DNA of 64,000 nt from Chionoecetes opilio (lineage: Eukaryota > Arthropoda > Malacostraca > Decapoda > Majidae), in assembly GCA_016584305.1 (NCBI GenBank), contig JACEEZ010020518.1, positions 1-64,000 of the forward strand, read 5' to 3'. The position numbers were made by a program, and so were the translations under genes. This document shows, piece by piece, positions 32,111 through 44,235 of the stretch. The number at the start of each line of letters is the position of its first letter. Positions within the stretch are counted from its first letter, which is position 1. The notes below the pieces were generated by a model. It was not told the origin of the DNA. It made no database searches and worked only from the letters and a program-made list of their open reading frames with translations.

Positions 32111-32632
32111 GGGGACCGCCCACCCTAATCTTGTTTACCGAGGGATCTTGCTGCAAATTTAATGGAGTTATTTAGTGATAAGTAGAGACTTTAAAAACAT
32201 AAGTTTCATTCAGATCTGGCGAATAATTTTTGGGCAAATAATAAAAATATGAAAAAAAGGGGAAAATTCTGCTGGTTTAAATTGCTTCAACTCATAGACT
32301 TATTGATGCATTTCTTTTATTTTTTAACCATTAACTCTTCTACTTATAAAGAAAGATTCTATGGTGTGGTTTTTCTCTATCTTTGTTTATCACTGAGAAC
32401 AAATTTATCTTAAAATATTGAAAAATTTCCACAAAATTATGTTTGAAACACTAGTGCCATGTTCGTAATTGGTATAAACAAAAAATTCCACCATACTTTT
32501 CTTAATTTTTTATTCAGCTATCCATTGGTACCTCAAATGTAACGATTGGATAAAAATGAGATGAAATATATTGTACTAGAATAACTTACATTTTCCAGAA
32601 ACGAGCCGTAAACTTTTTTTTGAGTTTGACTA
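32111..32632. other. No feature recognised
   Basis: AT-rich intron sequence between two transposons. I see no ORF or repeat in it. Confidence 0.6.
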
Positions 32633-33400
32633 CCGTATTTTACGGCTTATAAGACGCTGCATCTTGGAAGACGCACCCTGATTATGGAAAGAAATTTCAA
32701 AGAAAAAAAGATTTTTTTTTTGTCCGATATACATTCATTTTCACACAAGAACACACTCACTATTCATTATCTTCATTCAGCACTGCTCATCAGCCATTTT
32801 TATTTTCTAGCTTGTATGCGATAGTATAAGTAAATCTCCATGTTGGCTGGCTGAACATGTGCAGGGCGGTCGGACGGCGGAGTGAAAACCCTCCGCGGCG
32901 GTGCCAGCTGTGTGCCTGCCTGATGTGGCGATCAGCTGAGTCTGGCTTTGTTGTCCTGAGTGTAACAAACACCTCTCACGCCCTCCCTTTGCCTCACTAC
33001 TTTGCCTGCCTCCTGTGCCTCACCAGTATTGTTTGTATTTTCCCTGTATGCGTGTACTATATGGGGGTGGCTGCATGTACATATGTATAAAAATTTCATC
33101 AAATGTAACAAAAAAGTTCCTTATACACGCAATGGCTATTGGCGCCAATCTGCCGGGGCGGAAAGGCCCCCCCGCCGTACCGTGTAAACATCACGGGGTG
33201 GGACAGATTGGTAGTTGATTGATGTCTTATGGTATTCTAAATACTCTTAACAGGAAAGTACTGAGGTTACATCTTTTAAGAGGCTGAATTTGAATACCCT
33301 ACCTAAGCTAACCTCCTACAACATTCGTCTTGGAAGACGCATGAGTGTTTTTCGGGGTATTTTTTGAGGGAAAAGTGCGTCTTATAACCGAAAAATACGG
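32633..33400. mobile_element. F7 MITE-like element
   Basis: The left end CCGTATTTTACGGCTTATAA and the right end (reverse complement CCGTATTTTTCGGTTATAAG) are inverted repeats flanked by TA (32631-32632, 33401-33402). A second block, CTTGGAAGACGCA, recurs near 32663 and 33330. It is 768 bp long. Apparent ORFs inside show no known domain. Confidence 0.85.
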
Positions 33401-33402
33401 TA

Positions 33403-34114
33403 AGTGTTACGTCAGTAAACCTTATAAGGATCTTAGAAATGGGTTCCCATTTAATTTCTGAGGTTATTATGAATGTTTGCAGTAACTCAGACACACCGGG
33501 TTCCCTCCTGCAGGGCAAGATATTAGTAACTCAGGTAAGGGTCTCATTGTTGCCAGGTAGGAGCACTTTTCAGAACATACCAGGTTGGTATTCTGATTAT
33601 TCAGATGTTTTTTTTTCTCGATTTTCTGTGCGTCCTTCTGTGTTTTTAAAGTGTTTCCTGACTCAATAAGGATGTTATTATGAGGCTGTGAACCTCAAAC
33701 CCCAAAGGGTACTGCGACAGTACTCTAACTTATCAGCGGCAACAAAGCCCCTGAGCTCTGATGCCCACCGGTAACTGCTTTACATTCTCGCATGCATTGC
33801 CAGACTATGAGTAATTATTCAAATGCATTAGGAAAACTCAAAAATAGCATTAAAATTATATTTTGTCATCAAAACTGATGTAAACTAACAAGGCGAGGTG
33901 CTCACGTGGTGCAGGGGGGGGGAGGGGGGAAACCGTGAGGTTAAAATCCCTATAAATATCCATATTTGGGAAAAACTATCTATCAGTTTTGTTGCCCAAG
34001 GCCACTGCTACCATTTATGACTTAAACAGATTTTTTGAATTTTCATGAATTTTCAATATATTCAGGGTGGGGGGTTCCCCTTAACCTCGTCCCCCCAGCA
34101 TTGGCCAGCACAAT
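33403..34114. other. No gene recognised
   Basis: Mixed-quality sequence with a G run at 33916-33929. I see no known element or coding frame in it. Confidence 0.5.
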
Positions 34115-34236
34115 GCGCGCACCTGCAATGCTGCGGCGCCTGCACAATGCTGCGGCCCCTGCACAATCGGCGCCTGCAAAATGCTGGCGGCCCTGCACTG
34201 CTGCGGCACCTGCACAATGCTGCGGCACCTGCACGA
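34115..34236. repeat. 19-bp minisatellite
   Basis: About six to seven units of CCTGCACAATGCTGCGGCA with indels. The unit is not a multiple of three, so the alanine, cysteine and histidine-rich ORFs on both strands are by-products. Confidence 0.85.
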
Positions 34237-34289
34237 GAAGTTAACAAATGGTAAAAAGGGCTCAGAATTATAAATTGTGCAGTTGATTG

Positions 34290-34665
34290 ACAAGGGTGAA
34301 ATGAACTGATTTTGGGGGCTTCATTATGCTACAGCTGACAAATCCTGGACGAGTTTACGGGTTCGTCATGGTGGTCTTAACACTCCACTAAGCATCGGAG
34401 TCTACCCATCTCCCTTAAGCCCTCATCCCCAAAAGGGTATATATAATGTTATAAAATGTATGTTGTTTTTAAGATTCCTGATTTAATGTAATATATCTTT
34501 AATATATTGGAAAAATGGGGTAAAAACGTAAAAAAATAAAAAGTATGTGGTCATTTTGGGATCCTGACACCAATTTGAATTTTTTCCATAAGTTTATATT
34601 GTTCAGCTATCGCGATTTTTGCTATAGCGGGACCAATTAGCGCAAAAGCCGAGGGTTAAGTGCAT
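34290..34665. mobile_element. Right part of a second F1 element
   Basis: It is colinear with 23765-24125 (GACGAGTTTACGGGTTCGTC, ATGTTGTTTTTAAGATTCCTG, GTGGTCATTTTGGGATCCTG) and ends in CAGCTATCGCG repeats and GCCGAGGGTTAAGTGCATA. The motifs are listed separately because each is short. The left end is not identified. Confidence 0.75.
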
Positions 34666-34916
34666 ACCGGGGTACTGGAGAAGTAGAGACAGTCACTCCT
34701 AACAAGTGCCTCATTCTCTCACTTACCTCTCTCCCTCGCCCCCAAATACTGGTTTACACGTCAAAAGCCAGGCTGTTTGACTGTGTACCCTCATGTCTGT
34801 GTCAGGTGTTGTCCTCGCAACATAACTCTGTGCGCTCGCTAAGTGTGCCCTGTGACTGCCCCGTGACTGTGTTCACAAATTGTGTCTCGTTTCTGCCTCT
34901 TGTGTAAATGAGGAGG

Positions 34917-35310
34917 CAGGAGGCGAAGGACGAGTGCTTAGCGTCTTGGAGAGGTGAGCTCGGAGCTCGAGTTAGAATCCTGCCGGGGGCAACTTCTTTT
35001 TTTTTGACGATCTTTTAACACGTGCCTGGAGGATTGGAACCTGGTAGGTGAGCATAACGTCCCGAGTTCAATTCCCGCCAAGAGCAACTGTTTCTTCCAT
35101 CGTCGAGTGGGTGAAGATATCCACATGCTACCCTCAACCTTACCTTCAACTGCAACTGGAAGACCTCGTGAATCTAGGGGCTCTCCTGCAGGCGCTGCCG
35201 TCCGGACCCACCACCTACCGCTGCCGACAGCAGTGGAGGTCAAGCTCTGTCACACGTACCCACCACCCGCCTCTCGCCTTAGTGAGAAAGGGCGGCGGGC
35301 TGGTACGTAA
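34917..35310 (+). mobile_element. tRNA-derived SINE pair, degraded
   Basis: Two tRNA-like heads follow each other. One is at 34917-34990 (GGCGAAGGACGAGTGCTTAG, then GAGTTAGAATCCTG). The other is at 35045-35080 (GTGAGCATAACG, then GAGTTCAATTCCCGCC). After the second comes a SINE body with ATCGTCGAGTGGGTGAAGA and CAACCTTACCTTC. It is related in layout to the SINE at 51549, but the 3' half (35160-35300) differs. Confidence 0.6.
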
Positions 35311-37654
35311 ATAATATGAATAAGTTGTACTGTACATAAAAGTGGTGACTCACAGTCCACATATACATACGATACTCACTGAGAGGCCAGAACTCTCCCA
35401 CTACCGACCAGTTCACTCTCAGTACCTTAACAGGCGTATTGTTCAGTTTATTATACATATTCCTCACTAAGATAAATATTACCTTGCTGTAAGCTAACTG
35501 AATAACAAAGAAACATCAAACCCCTACCCCACATCAGTTGGCTCCAGACCCGCAAGGCCGCCTATTGTCAAGGAAGTTATCAACCATCCTTGCAATTCAT
35601 CAATACCTCTCACCATAGCTACCTAATTTCCCCACATTGTTCTGGCCAGAATTGTAGGGGTAAGGTTGGAAGGATTTGAATAGCGTTTAGCAAGGAACAA
35701 GGTAATTAGATATGATTTAAGCTTAAATTATACTGAATAATTTCATGTAACTAAACTTTCCCAAATTTTTCTAAATAATTGAGGGTTCGCGTGTCTTAAG
35801 GGCCCAACACGCCAACCCAAGGAATTGTTTTTTTTTAAAGTAAATCACTATACTAACCCTAACCCTATATATATATATATATGTATACCTGAGACCAGAT
35901 ATAAGACCCTTACATTACTGGACTATGGTCGAAACCCAATATTAACATGGTACCGTGTCCAGCTTTATCGCTTGATGCTCGACCGCCCGGGTGAGTTGTC
36001 ACAGTCGTAAGGTCCAAACATCCAAGGGTTTGTTGGGTGTGTGGAAGCTGTGATAGTGTGCACCAATGAAAAAGGCTTTTACGGCGTGCTCCGCCCTCTG
36101 GTTGGCAACATGCTTTACACAGCCAGAGTTTTAAAAAACTTGAATCCCGCCAGTACCTTGTTTCTCGCACTAGCTGTAAAAAGCGTCCGTACCTTCATTT
36201 TTAGTTTCTGCATTATTACTCTCTTCATTATTATTACATTGACTTATGGACCGGATCTTGTTGAGTTTTGATTTTTTTTTTTTCTTATTAATATCAATTT
36301 TGCTTCTTATGTCACTGGGATGTTCCAACCACTATTCAACTAAAAGTAAATAAAAATAAAAATTTCAACACTTGCAAGTGCTGGACCTCAAAAAGTCTAT
36401 ATAGGGGGTCGTGTTTCACAATAGATAATCAAATTCCAACATCTTGAAGGAAAAAACATTGTTGGACTTTGTTTTCTGTCATTAATTTGCAATCCTATCG
36501 TGTTATTGTGATGTTGGACCTAACAGCACGGAGAATATCAATTTTGCTTCTTATGTCACTGGGATGTTACCCATAAAGAAGATAATAGACGTACAGATAC
36601 ACAGGTACTACTTTTTACTGAATAATTCTTATTTACCTTGCAGACTAGTTATATACAGTACTTAAGAATTCATAATGTGGCAGAAGTTGCTCAAAAAGTT
36701 CGGTTATGAAAACCACCATTAATTAAGAAAAATAATTATATTATTTTCCTTCAAATATAATCATCATCATCGTCTTCACCTTGTTCAAATTTTAATATTA
36801 CCAAAAATGAACATCGTGGCATTAATAATGAATGAGATATTTTGTATCAGAAAATTGGCGATCTTGGGGAGCGATTTCTGGCCATTTTTTTTTGTGTGTG
36901 TGATGGGCCCTCAACCCCTTCATGCCCAGATCTTTCCTTTGCTATAAAAAAAATTATGTTGTTAGCCATAAAATTATGGAAAGTAACTTAATATACCAAA
37001 TTTGTAAGTCGACAAGGATAATAAACAGGTCATATCTATAAAATATTGCTTATATTCACAAAAAATAGTCTAATGGCAGCTCAATTACAATGGAAATTAC
37101 GTTCTGGGTCTCAAGGGGTTAAGACATGCGACCCCTCAATTATTATACAACCTCCTGCCAGCCGTAACCACTTAATTCCCTCAAAATAGGTATGGTGTTC
37201 CAGAGGAACGACTGCAAATATAGAGATAGGGAATATCACAGCATTTGTGTAACTGTGACACTTCTGTATTGTACAGAGGGTACTTGTGCAGAGCACTAAT
37301 TAGCCAGGTACCAGTTGTGTAGGCTATCAGCGCAGCCTACCAATGTCGGGTATAATGTGCTGGGTACCATTCATAAATGCTAATGCAGGGTACTATAGTA
37401 CTGCAGGTAATACTAGTACTTTTACTTTCAAAATGGGACTCCACAAACCATGATTCATTCCTTTCTATCACAAAAATGCAGTTCCTTCTTAACTCAGATA
37501 GCCAGGATAGCCTTCAATGTATGTGTGTACCATAGCATAGCAAGAGCTACACAGTGGGTTTTTTTTGCCAATGAATATCGCCACTGAGATGTGTTTTCAC
37601 TGAGATTCACCCACGGCCAGGTCACTTGCTGAAGTAGTGATCACGCGATCATAC
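35311..37654. other. Intron sequence without recognised genes
   Basis: AT-rich, mostly good quality. It contains a short TA run (35866-35882) and a pair of 35-bp direct repeats (36290-36324 and 36534-36568). I found no coding exon in it; the part around 36000-36250 is somewhat GC-richer but matches nothing I know. Confidence 0.6.
36290..36568. repeat. 35-bp exact direct repeat, 244 bp apart
   Basis: AATATCAATTTTGCTTCTTA followed by TGTCACTGGGATGTT occurs at 36290-36324 and again at 36534-36568. It may be an internal repeat of an unrecognised element or the trace of a local duplication. Confidence 0.9.
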
Positions 37655-38570
37655 GATGTGTGTATTTCCCTAGTTGTATTTACCTTATTGTGATATACAG
37701 GAAATGAGTTACACTCTTGGGGTCCCATCTCCATGTCTTATTTGGTTAATCATAACTTTAAAATCATGGATAGTTTTGGCATTTACTATTTCATTGTCCA
37801 GATTATTTAACATCAATACACCAATAAGGAAAACTATGCTTCTAAATGTCCCATATTTCTTCTTGTGCAGATACAATAACTACCATGGCTCACTCTAATC
37901 TAAGATATATAATGGCCAGAATCAATTATTTTAGCATGTCCTCGTATAGACAAAAGCCTTTCTGATATTCGTTAGTTTTCATGTAGCACCAACAATTTTA
38001 TGAACATGTTTATTTGGTGACAAAAATATTGAATTTTTACTCCAAGGCCCTTCTCTTTACTTGCTTTGGTAATTGTCTCGCATACCATTTCGAAACTCAA
38101 TCCCATCCTCTTTGTACTTCTACTTTTACCAATCTCTGATATTCTACACCTTATTACATTATATTCCAGTTCCCACTTTTACTCCATTCATATATTTTAT
38201 CCAAATCTTCCTATAGCAGTTTGGCGATTTTCCTCCTTTTCAATCTTCATAATTTTGACCTCAGTAGTAAACAAGTTCACATAATTCTTTAAACCAACCG
38301 TCATGTCATAATTTTAAATCAGGAACATAAACAGGTGCTAACACCGGGTGTTGTGGTACTCCACTGATCATACTTTTCCATACTGACTCACAGTATTTTA
38401 TTACAGTTTTCATCTGTCTCCCCTCTAGGAAGTCCTTCACCCATTTCAGGACATTCTCATCCAGTCTTTCTTCATAGTCCAATTTCCATAACAATCCTTT
38501 ACGTTGAAAGCCTTCTTCAAAGCCAAGTAAGCAAAGTCCACCCATCCATCTCTTCATGTACTGCGTCAGT
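37655..38570 (-). pseudogene. Antisense LINE, RT fragment and 3' end
   Basis: On the minus strand 38557-38306 reads FQRKGLLWKLDYEERLDENV, then LKWVKDFLEGR and SMISGVPQ. This is the RT stretch from the KAFDKVPH region to the GVPQGS box (here SGVPQHPV). 37990-37665 holds the thumb and tail related to 3884-4436. It is an internally deleted, dead jockey/CR1-type element lying antisense just upstream of the second NAPRT exon. Confidence 0.8.
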
Positions 38571-38720
38571 CACCCATGAGAAGTAGCACTGCAGATTCAA
38601 GACAGAGTATTTCCCGGGTGTGGAATCTAAATTATGTGTGTGTGCATGTATATTTATTGAATGATAGAGAACAATGATAGCCTCTCTCACTCATTCCTAA
38701 TCTTATTTTATTTTTCACAG

Positions 38721-38860
38721 GAGTGGCATTCTTAACTTCTGTGCTGTAGCTCTGGGCTCCATGACCTTGGTTACCGTGCAGTCGGCATACTAATTGATTC
38801 TGGGGACCTGGCCTACTTGAGCTGTGTTGCCAGAGCATTCTTTGCTACTGTGGCCAAGGA
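38721..38860 (+). CDS. NAPRT: NAPRT next internal exon (one 1-bp deletion)
   Basis: A TTATTTTATTTTTCACAG acceptor precedes 38721, and a GTGAGT donor begins at 38861. With the split codon from the previous exon (AG plus G) it reads R, then [11 protein letters not shown]. One missing C near 38758 must be allowed, after which come [20 protein letters not shown] and [12 protein letters not shown], ending in phase 2. GYRAVGI followed by [LI]DSGDLAYLS is the signature stretch of eukaryotic NAPRT, close to the phosphoribosyl-binding part of the enzyme. Residues, splice sites and phase all continue the exon at 12067 (copy at 3661). Later exons were not found before 64000. No paralogue-specific feature is visible. 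Confidence 0.88.
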
Positions 38861-39490
38861 GTGAGTGAATAGGTGTAGTGTGGATTAATCATTGGAGTTG
38901 TGGGATTTTTGGATTATACTCAGAGATGGTTAGAGATTGTATGTTTTTCATGGTACTATATAAACCTAGAATAAAAGCAAAATATATGTGAGTACCAATA
39001 ATAACTTCAAAACTCAGGATACACTTATATTTCTTATTCACTTATTAAAACAAACTCATGCAACCATATGACAAACTATCTGTGTTAATACTGATATGAT
39101 ATGAATCTGCAAACACCTCAAGGTGAGATCCATGAAAAACAAAAAACACGATTAAGAAAATATAGGAAGTTTTGGAGGGCAGTGAAAAAATTGCCTAAAA
39201 GATGCCTCATTTTTTTTTTTTTTTTAGTTGAGAGCTTTTAAAGTTTAATAGAATAGAAATGCCACTAATAACTGGCAAAGCATAGTATTTCCTTTTTGTT
39301 ATATGTTTCAATCCTTTCTCTATTACACATTCAGCTGGTGTTGAAATGTTACTGATCAAATATTTCATACAAATTACTTTATAAACTTACCATGTTTTAA
39401 TGTTTAATATTTTTTTGAAAGGTAGAACACACATGATATTGTTTGAATGTCAGAATTATGTCCACATATTGTTTGTACTAATGTTTACCA
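38861..39490. other. NAPRT intron, no feature recognised
   Basis: AT-rich sequence with a T run near 39212-39226. No repeat family or exon recognised. Confidence 0.6.
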
Positions 39491-40650
39491 CCTCTGCTAG
39501 AGCATGCAGAACAATATCAAAATTTTACAATCCATCATTGAAATTGCCCAATTGGACCCTCCAATCAGGCCCTCCAATTGGACCAATTGGGCAGCTTCAT
39601 ACCACTGGGTTACGGTCAGTGGATGCTGATCCTCCCATTGACGAAACTGCACCCTCTGTTGACGAATTCAGAGAGGCTGTAACAAAGTTGATGGGTGGAG
39701 ACAGTTGGTGTTTATAATATCAGTGCGAGTTCCTAAAAGCGGGGTTTGGCATGATCCCGGGTTGCTTTTTCCCTTGAGGGGCCTGGCAATCAGTACCATT
39801 CCTCCCCTAGAAAGGGGGGGCTGGCTCCCTATCGGGAAAAGGGAAAAAGGGGACCATCAGGACAACAACTCCCGCGGTATTACCTGCTCAGCGTGCCGGG
39901 CAAGGTGCTTCCCCATCTTTGCTGACACCGGACCCGCAGCCCTCTGCTGAAGCTCGAGACCTCACATCTAGGTTCATCCCCCTGGCAAGTAAAATAACAA
40001 ACCATATCCTAGCATTCAGGGCCTGGGGGAACGCCGCGTGATTTCGACGGGGATGCTTGCAGCCTTTTTATCTCAAGAAGGTGTTAACTCATGCATCGGA
40101 GTCACTCAGGGATTTCTTGACTTCAGGGATTCATGCAAGGATATTGGTCTGATGCGGGCCTGTACTCTGTGCTGAGAGGCTGTAAAGGGGGGGGGGAGGT
40201 GTATCCACTTTTTTCCTTAAATACGGATGAGGAAAGGATGATCCTTCCCCCGTCATTTTTAAAACATTTGTATGGCGATTTTGGCAAAGCTGTAGATCAA
40301 AGTGATGGGGGAGACCCCTTGGCAAGCCAAGATCACTGATCTTTTTTTTCCCGATATGCAGTAACTTTGTTGAATCTCTGGAGGTCCGGGTATGGCTCTG
40401 ATACCTGCATGGGAAGCAAAGCCTTTAGGATTGGGTCTCCTGGCTCAAGACCAGACCAGGTTTTTGGGGAGCTTACTAGAAAAAAACAGTACGTCTATTC
40501 ATAGTGCAGGGAAATTGAGATTTTGGAAAGTTTTACGTCCCTTTGGTGCGCATCCAAAAGCGCGGGTCACGTCAAAAAGTCCTACAGCGGATTGGCATAA
40601 AAAAACATTTGTTTATTTTCCCCTTCAGTTACACCCTTTCATTTAGAGGT
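39491..40650 (+). pseudogene. LINE ORF2 fragments (ISL/RTE-like family), degraded
   Basis: 39600-39700 reads RSVDADPPIDETAPSVDEFR and EAVTKLMGG, the stretch just before the RT palm in a decapod LINE family. 39840-39930 reads NNSRGIT and then VPGKV in shifted frames (the NYRGITLLSVPGKV box). 40395-40560 reads EAKPLGLGLLAQDQTRFLGS, from the region after the RT. A large part of the palm is missing or unreadable. The same family appears at 59100-59905 on the other strand. Confidence 0.7.
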
Positions 40651-41740
40651 CCCCTAGCAAATGTTTTTAGATGAAATTTATTATGGGAGTAGAATTACTA
40701 CTCTCCGGGAAAAGAAAATCTAATCTCCTTAAAAGTTGAGAAAAGGGTGTTGATAAAATCAAAATGCTACAATGCACCGCTATATAAAATGGAAACTTTT
40801 TGAAGTTTAATACCTGGAGGAGTGCTGAAAGCTTTTAGGTCCTTGATACTTCATCTAGGGACCTTCGATACCACAAATTAAATCAGAGTAGTGAACCCCT
40901 TTTATCGGGTTTATTGAAAAAAAATATCCTGAAAAACTGCAAAGGGGGTACCTATCTGCTGACAGACCTCATTTAGATGACGATATCGACGACTGGTGTA
41001 TTTCTCCTGCTTTCTTAAAAATTAGGAACAAAGGAAATTTAAAGGACGGTAAGAGTTAAATTCTCATCCTCTAGCATTTTCTTATCATGCTGACCTTAGA
41101 GCGCCCTCTGTGAGGGGGATAGCTATAAGCGGGGTTTTAAATAGGCTGTGTGTTAGGCAGCAATGATATATGTGCTCTATAAGGTTGACTACTTAAAAAT
41201 CATCTGTCAATGCAAATGTTCATGATGCCAGTCATACTTGCAACAGTGCTTGTTTAGCCCCCGGGAAAATCCATACCCTGTAAGGAGGGACGGAGGGCTC
41301 TTAAACACTGCAATGTTCATGTTTAAGGTCTCCTGTAAGTGATGGGTAGAACTGGTGAGCCGAAATCCATTTATGTTGCGGGTTTGTGACCAAAAAAATC
41401 TGCCTGTTCCTGTGTGCAGTTTACGGCGTTGGAGAAGTAATGTAGAACATTTTGGAAACACCCTACTTATTAAGCTGCACAGAGCTGATTCCAGGAAAAG
41501 AACTTTCACTCTACTGCATTCAAACAATACCTCACAACCCTCATTCAAAACAGAATTTTTAGAGACCTAGAGTTCCGACCTTGTAGTGAGAGTAACATTT
41601 CCCCGAGTTCACGAATGACACCAAGGCAAACGAACCTAACCATCACTGCTTACTCCTTTTGCACACGCTGGCAGCCCTGTTCCTGTTTTTTTTGCTAAAA
41701 AAGGAAATTTTAAGATAGCAGATAATGATGAGGATTATGA
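40651..41740. other. Degraded sequence, no feature
   Basis: Indel-rich. The small ORFs at 41207-41570 match nothing known to me. Confidence 0.6.
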
Positions 41741-42905
41741 TATAGTATCCTGGACTTTAGAAAGGCATTCGAAAAGGTACCACCGAGTCTCTTAAAAAAG
41801 GGTTTTAAGGCTCTGGAATAGATGGGAAAGTTCTTCTTGGGTTTTAATCTTGGCTAAGGATAGGCAAAAAAGGGTTACAATTAATGGTTTAAATCTGAAA
41901 GGGGACAGGTAAAAATGGGGGTTCCCAATGGTCTGTTTTTTGGGGCCCCTATTTTTTTTTCATCAACACTTAGATGTGGGGTTAGCATGATTGAGAAAAT
42001 TTGTGATGATCTAAGGGGGGTAGGATTATTTAAAACACAGTCTGATGTAAAAATATTGCAGGGAACTTTGATATATTAATGAGTGGGGAGTCGGGGGGCA
42101 GATGAATTTAATATTGATAAATGTAGATAATTAATTTGGTAGAAAAAAAACCTGGTAAAGATACATATACGCAATGTATCGCTGAAAAATCAGAAGGTTA
42201 AAAAATCGGGAGTAGGGTAAGCTCAGACCTCGTCCTAGGAAAATTATTAGGCTAGAACGAGCTAATAGGGGGTTAGGTTCATTACCGGATGTTTAAAAAT
42301 AAAGTGCTGAGTTATTTTAAAGCTTTATTTGGGTCAGTCAAAACCCCACCCAACAATGTTGGGTTTTTTTGGTCTCTGTATTTACAGGTGGATATAGCCT
42401 TTTTAGTCATGCAGAGAAGGGTGCCCAAATGATACGGGGATGCGTAACTTTTTGTTATGAATTTAATTATTATTATGATACTATACGCAAAGATCGCTGA
42501 AAAAATCAGAAGGGAGAAAAATCTGGAGTGAGGGGAAGCTCAACCCACGTCCTAGGCTCTATCCAAACCCCACTAGACAATGTGGTTCAGTTTTTTGGTC
42601 TCTGTATTTCAGGAGGGGGAAGCCTTGTTAGAACGTGCAGAGAAGGGGTGACCGAAAAGATACAGGGAGCGTAACTTTAGTTATGAGAAGAGTTGAAGAA
42701 AAAAATTAAAATTTCACTCACTCAGAGGCGTAGAGTAAAAGGGGGATCTGATAGAAGTTTTAAGTAGTTAAAAGGATACAATAAAGGAGATGTTGGGAAA
42801 AATTCTTATGGGTATAATCAATGTAGAACAAGAAGTAAAGGATTCAACCGGAAAAAACGTGATTTAAAAAAAAAATAGGGAAAAACTGGTTCACAAAAAG
42901 GAGTA
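41741..42905 (+). pseudogene. LINE reverse transcriptase, degraded consensus
   Basis: In shifting frames it shows DIVSWTLERHSKRYHRVS-like residues for the LDFRKAFDKVP box, a degraded VPNG box near 41920, the FADD region near 42000, and the thumb with SEG and DLG near 42200. 42470-42700 repeats part of the thumb. It is the same family as 43960-45860. Homopolymer inflation makes the frames unreliable. Confidence 0.65.
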
Positions 42906-43332
42906 CGTTTAAGTTCCCCAATTTGCAACCTCGGGGCCACCCGAGCCAGTAATGGAATTTTTTTCCACTTTTAGAACGTAGATTATTAAAGGGGAAAAAA
43001 AAACCCAAATTTTCTCAGAAATTTAACACATTGTTCTTCCTTTCTTTTCACTTCCACCATAGGTGTTCCTGGACGTTTTTGGGGGCCATTACCAATAACG
43101 ACCGTAAATACAAAATAACGTGTACACACTCTACGTACAACACCACTGAAAAATAAAAACAAACAAACGGCGGGAGAAAACCCAAGCGGCCTATGTGGTG
43201 GCACCTAGCGCCGACCCGGGAACTACGCCCGGGGGTTTTTGGGGGTTCTGCCGGGGTTTTGGAAAAACCGAAATACCCAAAGGTTTTGGGTGTTGCCGAT
43301 CTTGGGGTGCCGAGTTTGGGGTCTTCAACCTG
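42906..43332. mobile_element. F5 element, short and poorly sequenced copy
   Basis: The ends correspond to F5 (left AAGTTCCCCAATTTGCAACC, right GTCTTCAACCTG), with TA at 42904-42905 and 43333-43334. Compared with 44236-45165 it lacks about 500 bp of coding interior and joins the sequence near 44335 to that near 44845. It keeps the first transposase codons, near 43070 on the minus strand. It sits at a different LINE position from the other copy. Confidence 0.75.
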
Positions 43333-43334
43333 TA

Positions 43335-43897
43335 ATTATTAGAATGGACTCGTCATCAGGTGTTATGCAGAGTCATTAGGGGGCTTTAAAAGGAGGCTAA
43401 TAAAAGGTAGGCTTATAAAGCATTTTGCTGGAAAAAATTTTGAATAATTAAGAAATAATCACACAAAAAACCGACTGTGTAATAGGCAGAGGTAAACAGT
43501 GCGGACTACTGCTGATTTTGGGGGGATTTGAGAGGTAGCAGATGGAGTCTGTTTCCAAAAACATTAAATCGGGTCTGTTAATTAAGGGTCAGTGTCGCCT
43601 AACCTCGTTTAATACAACCTGGCTTTACGAAAATTTAAAAACTACGCAAGAAAAAAAAAGAAAAAATTAAAGTTATGCCAAAAAGTTCTTTAAATTTCAA
43701 GAAATTGATGAAAAAAACAATTTTAAAAATATTCGTTTAATGCAATATTTGCTTGCGCATTGTTTTTTTTTAGTAAATAAATTTTGCTTAAATGAGTCAG
43801 GTGTATCGTAAAAAATTCATTCAAAAAGATTACAGTCAAACCCCGAAAAAACGGGCCCTTTGATGTAAAGGACTTCGGATGTAACGGACTCTTTGCG

Positions 43898-43935
<38 letters not shown>

Positions 43936-43959
43936 CATATTGACTGCTTTCGCCGCTCG
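43335..43959. other. LINE remnant and poly(T), no gene
   Basis: 43335-43480 looks like the LINE 3' end in degraded form. 43900-43935 is a T run of about 36. Nothing else recognised. Confidence 0.5.
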
Positions 43960-44233
43960 AATAGTGCTCGACTGGGGACAAGTGGATTTCACAAAGGGTT
44001 TGTTTTGGTCCATTACTATTTTTTATTTACATCAACGACTTGGATAGTGGTATTAGCAGTGATATCAGCAAGTTTTGCTGATGATACTAAGTTAGGTAGA
44101 TTATTGGATCACAGTCTGATGTAAACATATTGCAGGGAGACTTAGATAAACTTAACGAGTGGGCAGTCAGATGGCAGATGGAATTTAATATTGATAAATG
44201 CAGCGTTATGAATGTTGGTAGAAAAAACCCTGG
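43960..44233 (+). pseudogene. LINE RT fragment left of the F5 insertion
   Basis: Frames around 44020-44230 read TSTTWIVVLAVISASFADDT and LNEWAVRWQMEFNIDKCSVM. This is the FADD catalytic box and the region after it, followed by NVGRKNPG. The frame changes at 44070 and there is a TAA near 44123. The right half of this ORF resumes at 45168 after the F5 element. Confidence 0.85.
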
Positions 44234-44235
44234 TA

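Noticed and set aside
34035..34293. Cys/Ala-rich small proteins on both strands
   Set aside because: They are explained by the 19-bp minisatellite, which shifts frame with each unit.
35852..35866. Telomere-like TAACCCTAACCCTA
   Set aside because: Only two units, next to a TA run. Arthropod telomeres use TTAGG, and two units occur by chance.
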